Positions 24,511 through 33,286 are shown, counted from the stretch's first letter. The stretch is DNA of 64,000 nucleotides from Dyadobacter sp. CY261 (GCF_021440085.1 NZ_JAKCPW010000003.1:310001-374000); one strand, 5' to 3'. Notes: generated by a model from the letters alone, not told the origin. Numbers and translations: made by a program.

Positions 24511-25338
24511 TTAATGGATATGATCCAGCGAAAACATTTGTGCATAGTTATCGGCAATTTCCGCCGACCGCTGCGGCTGTCCGCCCATAATGCTGTTGGC
24601 CTCGGCGATTTTTGCGCGGGTACCCGGACCATCGAACAGTTTGAGTACATCTACCAGCAAATGCACTTCCGGCGTTTTGGATGCATTCACACCCGCCCGC
24701 AACTCGCCGAAATCCACTTTCACCATGCGGGTGTTATTTACCGTCCGCTGCGAGTAGCCGCCAAACAGCCCGATGTGATAATAGAACTTGCCATTCACCG
24801 GATTACCCGCAGGGGAAGTGCCCTCCAGCTTCACGAAAATATAACCGGAGTTCCACGACCAATACATGCCGTCGTCCATCATCGAACCCGACGGATCGAG
24901 CACTCCCTTGCGTCTCTCGATCGGCGTCGTGCTGCGAAGGCTGTCCACCCCTACCATGAATTCGACCGCCCGATAATCGCCGAACGGCACATTGTTCAGC
25001 GTAACAAATTGGGATGCTTTCGTATCCTCCTTGATCAGGAAATAGCTCGAATCCTGCGGCACAGTGTAAATAGTACCGTCGGCGCCAAACAGCCGGACGT
25101 TCGAAATAAAATAATTGAATTTGGTAGCAACAAAATCCTCCCCGGCGGCATTCCGGTAAGTCACACTGTTGAGGATCAAGTTCTTATCGCCGGCCACATT
25201 ATCGAACTCGATCCGTAGCTTGCCGCTCTGTAGAGGATCAGGCAATGAATCGCCGGAAGAATCGGAACATGATGCCAGAAAAATGGCGCATATAACGGCC
25301 ATGCCGATCGCATAGCCGAAGGAAAAGATATTTTTCAT
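24511..25338 (-). CDS. MbnP-family copper-binding lipoprotein
   Basis: 275 residues with a lipobox at Cys24 (FLASC). The core 'LRIEFDNVAGDKNL', 'FNYFISNVRLFGADG' and 'MYWSWNSGYIFVKLEG' identify the MbnP family (beta-rich, periplasmic). Trp160 and Trp162 lie in the segment that in studied members holds the tryptophan converted to kynurenine; His188 is nearby. A His/Met-rich end (MFSLDHIH) may add metal ligands. It is paired with the MbnH-like gene. The family was described in methanobactin-producing methanotrophs but is widespread; no methanobactin gene is visible here. Confidence 0.88.
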   Translation of the reverse strand: MKNIFSFGYAIGMAVICAIFLASCSDSSGDSLPDPLQSGKLRIEFDNVAGDKNLILNSVTYRNAAGEDFVATKFNYFISNVRLFGADGTIYTVPQDSSYFLIKEDTKASQFVTLNNVPFGDYRAVEFMVGVDSLRSTTPIERRKGVLDPSGSMMDDGMYWSWNSGYIFVKLEGTSPAGNPVNGKFYYHIGLFGGYSQRTVNNTRMVKVDFGELRAGVNASKTPEVHLLVDVLKLFDGPGTRAKIAEANSIMGGQPQRSAEIADNYAQMFSLDHIH

Positions 25339-25446
25339 CGGTATAAAGAAGTAATGCAGACGGTTACCATCAGCGGTAATGCCTGGTTTTAAAAATAAAT
25401 AGGTTAAGCAGTTACCGGAAGGTCAACCGCAGGGAAGAGTGCCGGG

Positions 25447-25839
25447 TTATACCAGCGGGGGATGAAAAATATCGGCAGCGACAATGCGAGCGATGAATGG
25501 GGAATTGAATTCGTAGGTAATGACAACCGGCATTTCTAAATGTTCGGGTGCATTGAAAATATAGGGTTTGCGCGTATCCATGACCTGATAGAGCAAATTG
25601 GCCATGTAAGTCTGCTCGGCCTGGCGCTCCTCCTGTTTCTTGGCATCCACGACCCGCTTGGCGAGGTAACATTTGCCATCGCAGACCACGATCGGATTAT
25701 CACGGTTAACGCAGAGATTAGCGATAATATACTCCCGCCGCAGCTCGTAGTCCAGATATACCAAAGGAATCACCCATGCTTTTACAAGCATCAGGAGCAT
25801 CAGGCTCAGGGCAATCCATTGTTTTCCGGAAGCTTTCAA
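25447..25839 (-). CDS. Small membrane-anchored protein with a CDGKC motif
   Basis: 130 residues with one N-terminal membrane segment (about 8-26) and a periplasmic part holding Cys43 and 'VVCDGKCYLAKRV' (Cys53, Cys57). It leads the putative copper operon, 108 bp before MbnP, and has its own promoter. No family function is known to me; a role in metal handling or in haem/thiol chemistry of the neighbours is inference. Confidence 0.7.
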   Translation of the reverse strand: MKASGKQWIALSLMLLMLVKAWVIPLVYLDYELRREYIIANLCVNRDNPIVVCDGKCYLAKRVVDAKKQEERQAEQTYMANLLYQVMDTRKPYIFNAPEHLEMPVVITYEFNSPFIARIVAADIFHPPLV

Positions 25840-25876
25840 AAAGCGGGACAGGTTAAAGAGGACTTTGATTCTGGCG

Positions 25877-25908
25877 CAAATCTAATGCGGGATGGTTGAG
25901 ATAACAAA
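25877..25908 (-). promoter_or_regulatory. Promoter of the MbnP/MbnH/SCO1 operon
   Basis: On the minus strand TTTG (25905-25908), 20 bases, TAGATTTG (25877-25884): a near-perfect Bacteroidota promoter 37 bp before the first gene of the operon. Confidence 0.65.
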
Positions 25909-26035
25909 TAATATGGGGAAACGAAGGGGATCGAGGAGGAAAGGGAGGATTGGGAAAGGGATGTATCCCGCGCGCTCAGAACTGACGTATCGCCCATCCT
26001 CCGTCCTTCCTTTTCTCCAAAAAAATTAATTTTAT

Positions 26036-26067
26036 TTTGTACTAATTAGTAAAGTATTGTATATTTG
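26036..26067 (+). promoter_or_regulatory. Promoter and operator of the TetR gene
   Basis: TTTG (26036-26039), 20 bases, TATATTTG (26060-26067). Inside the spacer lies a perfect 12-bp palindrome TACTAATTAGTA (26040-26051). A closely related palindrome stands before the OsmC gene, so this is the likely autoregulatory operator: repressor bound here would block the promoter. Confidence 0.7.
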
Positions 26068-26087
26068 TAACATCAAACAGAAAAACA

Positions 26088-26672
26088 ATGGCAGGCAGAC
26101 CAAAAATATATGACGAGACAGCGATCCTGGATAAGGCGGTGGAAGTCTTTTGGGAGAAAGGATATGCCAACGCGACTGCCGACGACCTGCTCCATGCCAT
26201 GGGAATCGGAAAAGGCAGTTTTTATTTTGCATTCAAAGGCGGGAAGGAAGAGCTGTTCCGCAAATCAATGGACCGGGTTGTTGAGCTAAACTTTCAGGCG
26301 ATTCGCGAGTCACTCGTTACCTGCGAGAATCCGGTACAGTTTATCCGGGATTTTTTCTTTTCGCTAACTGGCGCTGATTCGCCGATCGGTAACAAAGGCT
26401 GTTACTTCGGTAACGCATTGATACAGGTTTCCGCCGACGATTCGGGCCTCAAACTGATCGCTGGCAAATACCTGCACTTACTGGAAGAAATATTTACGGA
26501 AGCCGTTCAAAGGGGCAAAGACCTGGGATTGCTTCAAACCAAAGAACCTGCCGAAGCGCTCGGTGCCTACCTGGTGAACCTCTGGAATGGCTTGAACGTC
26601 ACGCGCAGAATGGAAACAGACCAGCAAAAACTCGCTGAGCTGGTCCGCATGAACCTGAATATATTAAACTGA
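26088..26672 (+). CDS. TetR-family transcription repressor
   Basis: 194 residues. The N-terminal DNA-binding domain (about 1-50) shows the standard text 'ILDKAVEVFWEKGYANATAD' and 'GIGKGSFYFAFKGGKEELF'; the C-terminal ligand/dimer domain belongs to the TetR_C group with 'GNKGCYFGNALIQVSADD'. Cys98-type and other cysteines may allow thiol or electrophile sensing, as known in relatives (NemR/AcuR-like), but this is inference. It probably represses itself and the following OsmC gene, 75 bp downstream. Confidence 0.93.
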   Translation: MAGRPKIYDETAILDKAVEVFWEKGYANATADDLLHAMGIGKGSFYFAFKGGKEELFRKSMDRVVELNFQAIRESLVTCENPVQFIRDFFFSLTGADSPIGNKGCYFGNALIQVSADDSGLKLIAGKYLHLLEEIFTEAVQRGKDLGLLQTKEPAEALGAYLVNLWNGLNVTRRMETDQQKLAELVRMNLNILN

Positions 26673-26687
26673 AATTTTTTTAACCAA

Positions 26688-26705
26688 TTTTGTACTATAT
26701 AGTAC
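26688..26705 (+). promoter_or_regulatory. Operator in front of the OsmC gene
   Basis: TTTTG (26688-26692) overlaps a perfect 14-bp palindrome GTACTATATAGTAC (26692-26705). The TTTTGTACTA...TAGTA layout equals that of the TetR promoter, which indicates control by the same repressor. The -7 box here is poorer (TATTTTAA, 26710-26717). Confidence 0.7.
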
Positions 26706-26747
26706 AGTTTATTTTAACCATTTTTCCAATTTTAAACTCTAAAGATC

Positions 26748-27158
26748 ATGAAACGCAAAGCAACAGCAGTATGGAATGGTGACATCGAATCAGGCGCCGG
26801 CCACATCACGACAGGCAGCACGGTTTTAAACAAAACCCAATATTCATTCAAAAGCCGTTTTGCAGACGGTGTCGGCACCAATCCTGAAGAACTCCTTGCC
26901 GCCGCTCACGCGGGCTGTTTCACAATGAAACTCGACCTCGACCTTACTCAGGCAGGTTACAAAGTGGAATCACTGGAAACACAGTCCGTAGTGACGCTGG
27001 ATAATGGCAAAATCACCAGATCTGAACTGACATTGCAAGCCAAAGTGCCGGGCATTTCAGAAGATGAGTTCCAGGTCATTGCAAAAGGAGCTGAAAAAAC
27101 CTGTCCGGTAAGTCAGGCATTTAATTTTGAAATTGTATTGAATGCGACATTAGCGTAA
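26748..27158 (+). CDS. OsmC-family peroxiredoxin
   Basis: 136 residues, full length for OsmC/Ohr. The two redox cysteines are Cys57 (HAGCFTM) and Cys119 (KTCPVS), with Glu48 in NPEELLAA. OsmC enzymes reduce organic hydroperoxides, with osmotic or oxidative stress control. Here control by the upstream TetR protein is likely from the shared palindrome. A strong terminator follows. Confidence 0.95.
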   Translation: MKRKATAVWNGDIESGAGHITTGSTVLNKTQYSFKSRFADGVGTNPEELLAAAHAGCFTMKLDLDLTQAGYKVESLETQSVVTLDNGKITRSELTLQAKVPGISEDEFQVIAKGAEKTCPVSQAFNFEIVLNATLA

Positions 27159-27176
27159 ACTTGTCGAATACAATTT

Positions 27177-27214
27177 AAGAAGCGGCATCTGCAATGGATC
27201 AGGTGCCGCTTCTT
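27177..27214 (+). terminator. Terminator of the TetR-OsmC unit
   Basis: AAGAAGCGGCA and TGCCGCTTCTT form a perfect 11-bp stem ending in a short T-run, 18 bp after the OsmC stop. Confidence 0.85.
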
Positions 27215-27332
27215 TGTATTTTTGACCGATGGATAGTTGATAAGATCAATCCCGTAAGAGTCAGTATTATCAGCCTATCTTGTTTTGTTTACTGGAATTA
27301 ATCCCTGGTTCCGAACTGATTAAATCCAGTTT

Positions 27333-27361
27333 TTTGTTGCAGGAAGACAACTAGCAACAAA
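27333..27361. repeat. Inverted repeat just before the Ogt start codon
   Basis: TTTGTTGC (27333-27340) and GCAACAAA (27354-27361) are perfect 8-bp arms with a 13-nt spacer, ending one base before the ATG at 27363. It may be an operator or an RNA hairpin that limits initiation. Confidence 0.4.
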
Positions 27362-27362
27362 G

Positions 27363-27866
27363 ATGGATACCTTCTTCAAAACCATGTCATCGCCGGTAGG
27401 CAAACTGACACTAATTGCCAGCGAAAAGGGACTTCGTGCGGTGCTTTGGGAGCGGGATAATCCTGATCGGGCGGGAGGCGGCCAGGGTATAGAGGATCTA
27501 AATCACCCGGTACTTCTAGAAGCGGAACAGCAACTGACTGATTATTTCTCAAAAAAACGAAAATCCTTTTCCCTCCCACTCGACTTTATCGGCAGCGATT
27601 TTCAGAAACAAGTCTGGGAGGCTTTACTCACAATTCCTTTTGGTGAAACGAGGTCATATGGTGACATTGCCCGGCAAATAGGCAATCCAGATGCCGTACG
27701 CGCGGTGGGTGGGGCTGCGAACAGGAATCCGATTCCTATCATTGCGCCTTGTCACAGAGTGGTAGGCTCGACCGGAAAATTGGTCGGCTTCGGCGGCGGC
27801 CTTCCCAACAAGGAACTACTGTTAAATCTGGAAGCTCCATTCCTGCAAACCTCGCTGTTCGAATAA
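27363..27866 (+). CDS. ogt: Methylated-DNA-protein cysteine methyltransferase
   Basis: 167 residues, the common Ogt size: an N-terminal ribonuclease-like domain (1-75) and the C-terminal methyltransferase domain (about 78-160) with active-site Cys130 in IIAPCHRVVG. It repairs O6-methylguanine and O4-methylthymine by a suicide transfer. It precedes an AlkA-type glycosylase by 34 bp on the same strand, giving a two-gene alkylation repair operon. Confidence 0.96.
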   Translation: MDTFFKTMSSPVGKLTLIASEKGLRAVLWERDNPDRAGGGQGIEDLNHPVLLEAEQQLTDYFSKKRKSFSLPLDFIGSDFQKQVWEALLTIPFGETRSYGDIARQIGNPDAVRAVGGAANRNPIPIIAPCHRVVGSTGKLVGFGGGLPNKELLLNLEAPFLQTSLFE

Positions 27867-27900
27867 CATTCCCAAACTTCCTGCCGCATTACTTCTCAAC

Positions 27901-28572
27901 ATGTTTGAAACTTTTACCGATCAGAATTTCCATAGTTTTTGCGACAAGCTCGCTGAAAATGACGAAGATCTTCTCGCCATCATCCAACAGCACGGTTACC
28001 CGCCTATGTGGACCCGGCCTAATTCATTTGAAACGCTCGTCCACATTATCTTGGAGCAACAGGTTTCGTTGGCCTCGGCGCTGGCAGCACTAAGAAAATT
28101 ACAAGAAGAAACCGGCGAACTAACGCCTGAAAAAATCCTCGAATTGAGTGATGTGACAATGCGCGCCTGCTACGTGAGCCGACAAAAAGCGGGTTATGTC
28201 CGTAACCTGGCACAAGCGATCGTGAATGGTGAACTCGATTTACCGGGAATGGTGAATATGCCGGACGAACAAGTGCGCGCAAGGCTAACGGCGATGAAGG
28301 GTATAGGCAACTGGACGGCGGATGTATATCTGATGTTCGTGTTACAACGCCTTGATATTTTCCCGATCGGCGATTTGGCGGCCGTCAATGCATTGAAACG
28401 TGCTAAAAGGCTGTCCTGGGAAAGTTCACGTGAGGCATTACTCGCTGCTGCGGAACCTTGGAAACCATATCGTTCCATTGCGACGATGCTGCTGTGGCAC
28501 CATTACCTATCGGCGCCGTTCCGGAGCTCAGAATATAGCAAAAGACAGGAGATCAAAGTAACCAATGGTTGA
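27901..28572 (+). CDS. DNA-3-methyladenine glycosylase, AlkA/HhH-GPD type
   Basis: 223 residues. The helix-hairpin-helix 'LTAMKGIGNWTADVYLMF' is followed by 'DIFPIGDLA', which contains the catalytic Asp158. Length matches the short AlkA-like proteins lacking the N-terminal domain of E. coli AlkA. It removes alkylated bases such as 3-methyladenine, starting base-excision repair. Operon partner of ogt. Confidence 0.93.
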   Translation: MFETFTDQNFHSFCDKLAENDEDLLAIIQQHGYPPMWTRPNSFETLVHIILEQQVSLASALAALRKLQEETGELTPEKILELSDVTMRACYVSRQKAGYVRNLAQAIVNGELDLPGMVNMPDEQVRARLTAMKGIGNWTADVYLMFVLQRLDIFPIGDLAAVNALKRAKRLSWESSREALLAAAEPWKPYRSIATMLLWHHYLSAPFRSSEYSKRQEIKVTNG

Positions 28573-28600
28573 CCAGAATGCAATTTTGTAATTTTCTGCT

Positions 28601-28608
28601 TAGCTTTG
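28601..28608 (+). promoter_or_regulatory. Possible -7 element of the ABC-F gene
   Basis: TAGCTTTG agrees with TAnnTTTG, but no TTTG stands at the right distance upstream. If used, the 5' leader of the ABC-F gene would be about 105 nt and include a short out-of-frame reading frame from 28668 that runs through the ABC-F start. Confidence 0.3.
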
Positions 28609-28720
28609 CATCATTATTCACCAACCGAAAACACCAGGTGTAAGAGCTTATTTCTTTAGAAAGATCAATGTACGCAGCTATGACAATGCTGCCATTATTC
28701 ATTTTCAAAAGAAATGCGCT

Positions 28721-30310
28721 ATGCTTTTCCTTCAAGGTGTTACCTATGCACACCCGAACCGGGATGTGCTGTTTTCAGATATAAATTTTATCGTCAATAC
28801 CCACGACAAAATTGCCCTTATCGGCAATAACGGCGCGGGCAAGTCCACTTTGCTGAGTATTCTGGCCGGGTATTTGAAACCGACCGCAGGGGTTGTAAGC
28901 GTGGATTCCAAGCCGTATTATGTCCCCCAGCTTTTTGACCAATACAAACAGCACACGGTGGCCGAAGCGCTCGGCATCTACGATAAGCTATTGGCCCTGA
29001 AAGAAATCCTCGATGGGCACCTGACCGATATGAACCTCGAATTACTCGACGACGACTGGGGTATCGAGGAACGATGCCAGGAAGCTTTCGCCCACTGGCA
29101 ATTGAGTGGACTCAACCTTTCGCAACCCATGGCCATGCTCAGCGGCGGGCAAAAGACCAGGGTTTTCCTGGCTGGGATCATGATCCACGAGCCGGACATC
29201 GTACTCCTTGATGAACCCAGTAATCATCTGGATGCGTCAGGCCGGGCGCTGCTGTATAAGTATATCCGTTTAACGACCGATACGCTTGTGGTGGTTAGTC
29301 ACGACAGAACATTGCTGAATCTGCTCGGCACCGTTTGCGAGCTTGGCAAACGGGGTATAAACATGTATGGCGGGAATTATGATTTTTATAGCGAGCAAAA
29401 AGCGATCGAAAACGAAGCTTTGAGCCAGGACGTGAAAGCCAGGGAAAAAGCGCTCCGCAAAGCCAAAGAGGTGGAACGGGAATCCTTAGAGCGGCAGCGG
29501 AAGCTTGATGCGCGGGGAAAAAAGAAGCAAGAAAAAGCGGGATTGCCTACAATTGTCCAGAATACCCTCCGAAATAATGCCGAGCGAAGCACAGCGCGAA
29601 TCAAAGGGGTACACGCCGAAAAAGTGGGCGGCATTGCTCAGGAACTAAGTCAGTTACGCGGCGAATTATCCGGCATTGATAAAATGAAGGTTGATTTCGA
29701 CAATTCCTCGCTTCACAAGGGCAAGATCCTCGTCACTGCGGAACATGTCAATTTTACCTACGACGATGAACCGCTTTGGCAAAATAGCATTGATTTTGAG
29801 ATTACGAGCGGAGAGCGCATTGTGATCAAGGGTGCTAATGGTTCGGGAAAAACAACTTTGATACGGATGATTCTCGGCGAACTGCAACCCACTTCGGGAA
29901 GCATCGGGGGAGCCGATTTTAAATCGATTTATATTGACCAGCACTATTCGCTGATCGACAATACTTTAACGGTTTATGAGCAGGCGCAGCAATTCAATTC
30001 CGGCGCATTGCAGGAGCACGATATCAAAACCCGGTTGAACCGCTTCCTGTTTACCAAAGAATACTGGGATAAAAGATGCGCCAACCTCAGCGGAGGCGAG
30101 AAAATGCGGCTGATGCTTTGCTCGCTGGCCATTGCAAATCAGGCCCCGGATATGATCATTCTGGATGAGCCAACCAACAACCTGGACATTCAGAACATCG
30201 GCATTCTGACCGCCGCAATTAACGAATACCGTGGAACGCTGCTGGTAGTATCGCATGATGCTCATTTTCTGCGGGAGATTAACGTCGGGCGGGAAATGAT
30301 GTTGACATAA
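28721..30310 (+). CDS. ABC-F family ATPase
   Basis: 529 residues with two ATP-binding domains and no membrane part. The first Walker A is GNNGAGKST (35-43), with signature LSGGQKTRV and Walker B 'DIVLLDEPSNHLD'; the second domain has GANGSGKTT, LSGGEKMRL and 'DMIILDEPTNNLD'. A charged linker with 'REKALRKAKEVERESLERQ' joins them, as in ABC-F proteins that bind the ribosomal E site and rescue stalled or drug-bound ribosomes. Whether it is a housekeeping factor or an antibiotic protection type (linker length is moderate) cannot be decided. Confidence 0.95.
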   Translation: MLFLQGVTYAHPNRDVLFSDINFIVNTHDKIALIGNNGAGKSTLLSILAGYLKPTAGVVSVDSKPYYVPQLFDQYKQHTVAEALGIYDKLLALKEILDGHLTDMNLELLDDDWGIEERCQEAFAHWQLSGLNLSQPMAMLSGGQKTRVFLAGIMIHEPDIVLLDEPSNHLDASGRALLYKYIRLTTDTLVVVSHDRTLLNLLGTVCELGKRGINMYGGNYDFYSEQKAIENEALSQDVKAREKALRKAKEVERESLERQRKLDARGKKKQEKAGLPTIVQNTLRNNAERSTARIKGVHAEKVGGIAQELSQLRGELSGIDKMKVDFDNSSLHKGKILVTAEHVNFTYDDEPLWQNSIDFEITSGERIVIKGANGSGKTTLIRMILGELQPTSGSIGGADFKSIYIDQHYSLIDNTLTVYEQAQQFNSGALQEHDIKTRLNRFLFTKEYWDKRCANLSGGEKMRLMLCSLAIANQAPDMIILDEPTNNLDIQNIGILTAAINEYRGTLLVVSHDAHFLREINVGREMMLT

Positions 30311-30441
30311 CCACGTTGGAAAGCCCGCTTTCCTTAAACTGCTCATTCTTGCTTCCAACTTCCATATTTCTTTTAGGCTTATCAAAAACAACCTTCACAC
30401 TTGCGGTCTTTTTTTATCTTTAACCCACAAACTATGCTCAA

Positions 30442-31356
30442 ATGCTGGATATCGTAATCGAAGCCCGGAAGGCCGCCATCAGTGAATCGGTAGTCGTGAA
30501 ACGTATTTTGCCTTTCCGCCTGAGAAGAATGGTCGGGCCGTTCATATTTATGGATCATGCCGGGCCATTGGGAAGCATTCCTGTGAACCCTTCTTCGATG
30601 GATGTGCTTCCGCATCCGCACATCGGGCTTTCGACGGTCAGTTATTTGTTCGATGGGCAGGTAACGCACCGGGACAGTACAGGCGTGCAGCAGATTATCA
30701 AACCCGGAGAAGTAAACTGGATGACCGCCGGAAGCGGCATCGCGCATTCCGAGCGTTTCGAGGATCCCGCCGCACTCTCGGGCGGACTCGAAATGATCCA
30801 AACCTGGGTCGCATTGCCTGAAAAAGACGAAGAAGCCTCCCCTTCATTTAGGAACTATACCCGGGAAGAACTGCCGGTCTTTACCGACAAAGGCGTATGG
30901 ATGCGCCTGATCGCAGGGGAGGCTTTTGGGCTTACCAACGGTGTTAATACCCATTCTCCCCTGTTTTACCTGCACGTGGTGCTGGAAGCCGGGGCAACAT
31001 TTACGGTACCTGCCGGCCATTCGGAAAGGGGCGTATACATCGTGAAAGGCGCTGTGGAAACGGGTGGTCATTTTTATCAGCTGGGGCAAATGCTGGTTTT
31101 TAATAAAAATGCGGAGCCAACGATCAAGGCAAAAGAAAATACCACACTGATGTTGTTGGGTGGCGAACCGTTGGGTGAACGCTTTATCTGGTGGAATTTC
31201 GTATCGTCCCGAAAAGAGCGCATCGAACAAGCCAAGGAAGACTGGAAACAAGGCCGCATTCAGCTACCGCCAGCCGACGACCACGAATTTATACCATTAC
31301 CGGAAGATTATTCAAGGCCAGCCGGCGCACCTCCCCGACCAGAACCGCTTTCATAA
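30442..31356 (+). CDS. Pirin-family protein
   Basis: 304 residues, two cupin domains. The metal ligands His58, His60, His102 and Glu104 stand in 'LPHPHIGLSTV' and 'SGIAHSERF' with the pirin spacing. Bacterial pirins bind Fe(II) or other metals; some act as quercetin dioxygenases or modulate enzymes. A second, related protein is at 63218. No operon partner is evident; it follows the ABC-F gene by 131 bp. Confidence 0.94.
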   Translation: MLDIVIEARKAAISESVVVKRILPFRLRRMVGPFIFMDHAGPLGSIPVNPSSMDVLPHPHIGLSTVSYLFDGQVTHRDSTGVQQIIKPGEVNWMTAGSGIAHSERFEDPAALSGGLEMIQTWVALPEKDEEASPSFRNYTREELPVFTDKGVWMRLIAGEAFGLTNGVNTHSPLFYLHVVLEAGATFTVPAGHSERGVYIVKGAVETGGHFYQLGQMLVFNKNAEPTIKAKENTTLMLLGGEPLGERFIWWNFVSSRKERIEQAKEDWKQGRIQLPPADDHEFIPLPEDYSRPAGAPPRPEPLS

Positions 31357-31511
31357 CCGCTGATATTTAGCACTTGGTGTACTGACAGGCTCCTCCCATT
31401 TGCTTCGACAGAAAGGTTTTGTATGCAAGATTTACCGATGCCTATGGGCAAGAAAGCCCTGCAATCAAGAAGACTACAAGGCTTTACATAATATTAGTTT
31501 CTATTGATGTA

Positions 31512-32336
31512 CTAACCGGCCAGCCGCGAAGGCGACACGCCATACATTTTCTTAAATGCAAAAGAGAAATGCGACAGGTCCTCAAAACCGATTTCCAGAT
31601 AAACGTCCGAAGCTGTGCGTCCTTTCTCCCTGATCAAATAATGTGCTTCCTGTAACCTACGCTGCCGTAACCAGCGGCTGGGAGATGTATGAAAAATATG
31701 TTCGAAATCTCGCTTGAATGTGGCCAGGCTTCTGCCCGTCAGATAAGCAAAACGATTCATCTGTACATTGAAATGGAAGTTCTTGTGCATAAATGCTTCC
31801 AGATCGATCTTGCCGGGTTCGCTAAAATCAAATAATATATCTTTCATTACCGGCGATGACCGAAGCAGGATCATAATAGCTTCCCGCACTTTCAATACCT
31901 GCAACCCATCGTCGATCAGTTGGTCGTCTTCACTATACGGCATCAGAGAATCCATAAACCCTTTCACTAAACTGCCCCCTTTTATGGCAATGATGGAGCC
32001 TGCCTCCTGGCCTTTGGCATGGTCGGCCTGGTAACCTTGCTCCATCGCGAAACTCCTTAAAGTTGGCTGGTCGAGATACACCGAAATGGATTTAAAAACA
32101 CCGTCGGGCGGTGGCTGTTTAATAAATTTGATCAACTGATTGCGCCGGATAAACCGGTAATCGCCCTCCCTGAAAACATATTCCTTTTCGCCATTGTTAA
32201 TCGTGAGCGTACCGGAAATCTGATAGCTGAACACGTGCTCGGGCGCAAACTGCTCCCCCTCGCGATTCCGTATATAATAGCAGGAATACGCGATTGGGAA
32301 GGGTTGTTTATCGGGTTTCGGATCGGACATAGACAA
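31512..32336 (-). CDS. AraC-family regulator (linked to the upstream SDR)
   Basis: 274 residues: a cupin-like N-terminal domain (about 15-110, 'FAPEHVFSYQISGTLTINNG') and a C-terminal pair of helix-turn-helix motifs (about 175-274) ending 'DLSHFSFAFKKMYGVSPSRL'. The pattern is that of AraC regulators of the ExsA/CuxR-like N-terminal group, which bind direct repeats as activators. Its gene starts 9 bp after the SDR stop; the operon promoter has two 16-bp direct repeats, which are the likely binding site. Confidence 0.93.
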   Translation of the reverse strand: MSMSDPKPDKQPFPIAYSCYYIRNREGEQFAPEHVFSYQISGTLTINNGEKEYVFREGDYRFIRRNQLIKFIKQPPPDGVFKSISVYLDQPTLRSFAMEQGYQADHAKGQEAGSIIAIKGGSLVKGFMDSLMPYSEDDQLIDDGLQVLKVREAIMILLRSSPVMKDILFDFSEPGKIDLEAFMHKNFHFNVQMNRFAYLTGRSLATFKRDFEHIFHTSPSRWLRQRRLQEAHYLIREKGRTASDVYLEIGFEDLSHFSFAFKKMYGVSPSRLAG

Positions 32337-32345
32337 AGTTAAAAA

Positions 32346-33233
32346 TTAAGCGTCTTTCTTGATCCCGGTGTACCATTTACCCATTGACGTTTTCAGAAAG
32401 TCTTCCGATTCTTGGTGATCTGTGGACAGGCTCACTTCCAGCCATTCTTCCATTTCGGCATTCCGGGCTTCGTCGGCGCTTTTGAGGATGCCAATGGCCT
32501 CGCTACCAAGCACCAGGTGCACAGGAGGTGCAGGATGTGTGGCCAATGCTACCATTACATCGGCTGCCTTTTCAGGATCGCCGACCGGTACAAACTTGCC
32601 TGATTTAAAGTAATCCGTACGCTGGTTGACCATTTCGTAACCTTCTATTTCGCGGGCGTAGCTCATCGAAGCGCCCGCCCAGTCGGTACGGAAACCACCC
32701 GGCTCCACGCTCGTCACAAATATACCCAGCGGAGCAACTTCCTTCGATAATGCTTCGGTAAAACCACCCAAGCCGAATTTTGCCGCCTGATACATCGTCA
32801 GACCTGCATTTCCAACCCGACCACCTATCGAGCTGATCTGCAAAATGCGGCCGCTACCCTGCTTACGCATGTAAGGCAACACGGCGCGGGTCACTTCTAT
32901 GGGTGCATAAAGATTCGTTTCGAGCTGGCTGCGCACCTGTTCGTCTGTATATGCCTCTGCCGCACCGATAATACCGAAGCCAGCATTATTAACCAATACA
33001 TCGATCCGTCCAAAATGTGCTACGGCGTCGGCCACCGAGTGATACACTTGCTCGTAATTCGTCACATCTAGCGCGATAGGTTTGATCTGATCGCCATATT
33101 GTGCCACCAGGTCGTCGAGCTGGCCAAGGTTGCGGGCTGTGGCTGCTACTTTATCTCCGCTTTTTAAAACCGCTTCTGTGAGGCTGCGTCCCAATCCGCG
33201 GGAGCTGCCTGTAATGAACCATACTTTTGTCAT
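32346..33233 (-). CDS. Short-chain dehydrogenase/reductase in the AraC operon
   Basis: 295 residues. TGSSRGLG (8-15), NNAG (82-85), Ser134/135, Tyr148 and Lys152 (YQAAK) form a complete classical SDR site. The substrate is not known; similar genes are frequently induced by aldehydes, ketones or quinones. It is transcribed together with the AraC gene downstream. Confidence 0.94.
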   Translation of the reverse strand: MTKVWFITGSSRGLGRSLTEAVLKSGDKVAATARNLGQLDDLVAQYGDQIKPIALDVTNYEQVYHSVADAVAHFGRIDVLVNNAGFGIIGAAEAYTDEQVRSQLETNLYAPIEVTRAVLPYMRKQGSGRILQISSIGGRVGNAGLTMYQAAKFGLGGFTEALSKEVAPLGIFVTSVEPGGFRTDWAGASMSYAREIEGYEMVNQRTDYFKSGKFVPVGDPEKAADVMVALATHPAPPVHLVLGSEAIGILKSADEARNAEMEEWLEVSLSTDHQESEDFLKTSMGKWYTGIKKDA

Positions 33234-33257
33234 TGTCTTGTTGTTTTAAGTACAATA

Positions 33258-33265
33258 CAAAAGTA
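33258..33265 (-). promoter_or_regulatory. -7 element of the SDR-AraC operon
   Basis: TACTTTTG on the minus strand, 24 bp before the SDR start. No good -33 box precedes it; instead the space is taken by the direct repeats at 33287-33325, which suits an activator-dependent promoter. Confidence 0.5.
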
Positions 33266-33286
33266 TCCGGTCCTGGCCCGCCCCAC

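Noticed and set aside
24514..25218. 234-codon plus-strand frame opposite MbnP
   Set aside because: Antisense to a well-supported lipoprotein gene with a signal peptide and family motifs; no independent evidence.
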